Source of the DNA: Fidelibacterota bacterium
Lineage (GTDB): Bacteria; Fidelibacterota; UBA2242; JAFGTP01
Direction of reading: 5' to 3'
Assembly (NCBI GenBank): GCA_016934035.1
Contig: JAFGTP010000054.1
Span: forward strand, 216,948-280,947
DNA length: 64,000 nt
The notes under the pieces were generated by a model. The model did no database searches, was not told the origin of the DNA, and worked only from the letters and a program-made list of their open reading frames with translations. The translations under genes and the position numbers were made by a program. This document shows positions 62,911-64,000 of the stretch, one piece after another; position 1 is the stretch's first letter, and the number at the start of each line of letters is the position of its first letter.

Positions 62911-63440
62911 AATCACCGGCCCTCCCATTGACCCGGCTTCAAGAAAATAAAGTGGGGCTGATTATTTTAATTGATTCTTATATTCGACTGCTTAATTTGG
63001 TCTATTCAAATGAAAACAAAATGGCTGCCGGACTGAGAATTATGGATTGATATTCCGTGAATTGGAAAACCATGAAGGGGTTATCATTGGATTTGAAAGT
63101 GGAATCATAAATAAAAACTGAAAATGAGATATAAAAAAAGGTTTCTAAAGGGAAAAAAGGTTTAGTGTGTTTTTATGTCGGTCACTAATATATTAACCAT
63201 AATAAATGATTTGTCGAACATGAAAAAAAATATAGATAAAGAATTTTTATAAATTTCTAATTCATGTTCTAAGTATATATGATTACATTTATTAGAAAAT
63301 AAAAAAAATGCTAAAAGAGAAATATATCCAATCGTATTTATCCTGCCCTATTTGGTGAAATAGATACAATTGTGTTGATACAAACGGTGTGGGTCATTTA
63401 AAACTGATACTAAATAACTACCAAGGATTAACATTGGATT
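62911..63440. other. AT-rich intergenic region with an inverted repeat
   Basis: 530 bases without a gene. GAACATGAA (63216-63224) and TTCATGTTC (63261-63269) are a perfect nine-base inverted pair 36 bases apart. The rest is AT-rich; it must contain the promoter of the beta-helix gene. Confidence 0.4.
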
Positions 63441-64000
63441 ATGAAAAAAATAGAAAATATCGTTCAACTTGTTATTAATCATGTTCATAATATTCATTTT
63501 ATCAAGGTGCATAAAAGATTTTACCTGCATAAGATTAGAGCCTTGCTCATTATTCTTTTTTTTATTTCGTTGGGTACAACAGCTCAATCAGTGTACACAC
63601 AATTACCCAATGATCCGGGTGCACATTATTTCAATAAAGAATCATTTAGCATCAAAGCAAAGGGTTATGAAGATATATCGGAAGCACTTCAGCTTGCCAT
63701 AAACAGGCTCAAAAAAGAAAAGAATTACGGCGTATTATTCATTCCTGAAGGGAAGTATCGCATCAGTAAAACCATTTACGTTCCTAAAGCCATTCGAATC
63801 ATTGGGAGTGGTAAAAACCGACCTGAGTTTATTTTGGGCAAAAGTACCGATGGCTACCAGGATGAATACAACTATATGTTTTGGTTCACCGATAATTTAG
63901 TAGAAGATGGTGTCGAGCCCAGAGATGCAGGTGCCGGCACATTTTATAGCGCCATCAGCAATATTGATTTCAGAATTGAACCAGGCAATCCAAAAGCCAT
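63441..64000 (+). CDS. Exported beta-helix protein, pectate-lyase-superfamily-like (N-terminal part, runs off the right edge)
   Basis: 186 codons from the ATG at 63441 to the window end. A long N-terminus precedes a signal-like helix (ALLIILFFISLGTTAQS). The pectate-lyase-3 type opening follows (FSIKAKGYEDISEALQLAIN ... GVLFIPEGKYRISKTIYVPKAIRIIGSGK), the first turns of a right-handed beta-helix as found in GH28/GH55-type enzymes. It may act on polysaccharide like the CE2 esterase upstream. The active-site region lies outside the window. Confidence 0.75.
   Translation, partial: MKKIENIVQLVINHVHNIHFIKVHKRFYLHKIRALLIILFFISLGTTAQSVYTQLPNDPGAHYFNKESFSIKAKGYEDISEALQLAINRLKKEKNYGVLFIPEGKYRISKTIYVPKAIRIIGSGKNRPEFILGKSTDGYQDEYNYMFWFTDNLVEDGVEPRDAGAGTFYSAISNIDFRIEPGNPKA

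Overview
The window comes from a Gram-negative bacterium, most likely of the FCB superphylum (a Calditrichota, KSB1 or Marinimicrobia-like lineage). The lineage call is inference from gene content. There is a Kdo/LPS pathway (kdsB, kdsA, kdsC, kdsD, lptC, lptB), outer-membrane beta-barrel and TolC proteins, and several secreted proteins ending in the type IX-like C-terminal sorting domain (motif QNYPNPFNP). There is also a bacterial V-type ATPase of the E/DUF2764/A/B/D/I/K layout and a NrfHA nitrite reductase. No rRNA, tRNA or CRISPR array was seen. Base composition is moderate, and by eye AT-richer in the accessory stretches (about 15-22 kb, 34.5-40 kb and the right end).

Layout. 1-594: start of an Fe-S/FAD oxidoreductase leaving the window on the minus strand. 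744-5541: a tight plus-strand envelope operon of a transglutaminase-like lipoprotein without its catalytic Cys, a CHASE2 class III nucleotide cyclase and an SH3-M48 metalloprotease, then a phosphoesterase. 6426-13709 (minus): a nuclease-like lipoprotein, a beta-barrel protein and a giant secreted papain-family protease with 15 Ig/cadherin-like repeats. 13952-17016: an NAD-dependent epimerase and two glycosyltransferases. 17380-21799 (minus): an ECF sigma/anti-sigma/lipoprotein operon between two sorting-domain genes, one a truncated remnant of a copy closely related to the other.

22178-34506 is a long plus-strand housekeeping run: Kdo synthesis with CTP synthase inside it, LPS export (lptC, lptB but no adjacent lptA), rpoN, hflKC, hslVU and argF. 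The accessory island 34.5-40 kb holds an IS200-like/RAYT transposase with four copies of a 33-34 bp REP-like palindrome, one of which is the argF terminator. It also holds a membrane protein/winged-helix pair and a sorting-domain protein split in two at an A7 run.

40055-42241 is a long KamA-type radical SAM protein. 42501-49286 is a TetR-TolC-adaptor-RND-PG0541 efflux operon with three matching 27-bp dyad sites that look like the TetR operators. 49659-56733 is the V-ATPase operon, whose K subunit keeps the side chains known to bind Na+. 56930-60553 holds nrfH-nrfA with two PAS proteins of the DUF438 type sharing an NCHPHxSVH motif. The right end has a GDPD-like lipoprotein, a CE2-like esterase and the start of a beta-helix (pectate-lyase-like) protein.

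The best candidates for something new are the RAYT/REP array that includes a gene terminator, the A7 split gene, the three-site TetR operator set, the PAS pair beside nrfHA, and the pseudo-transglutaminase/CHASE2-cyclase/M48 operon.
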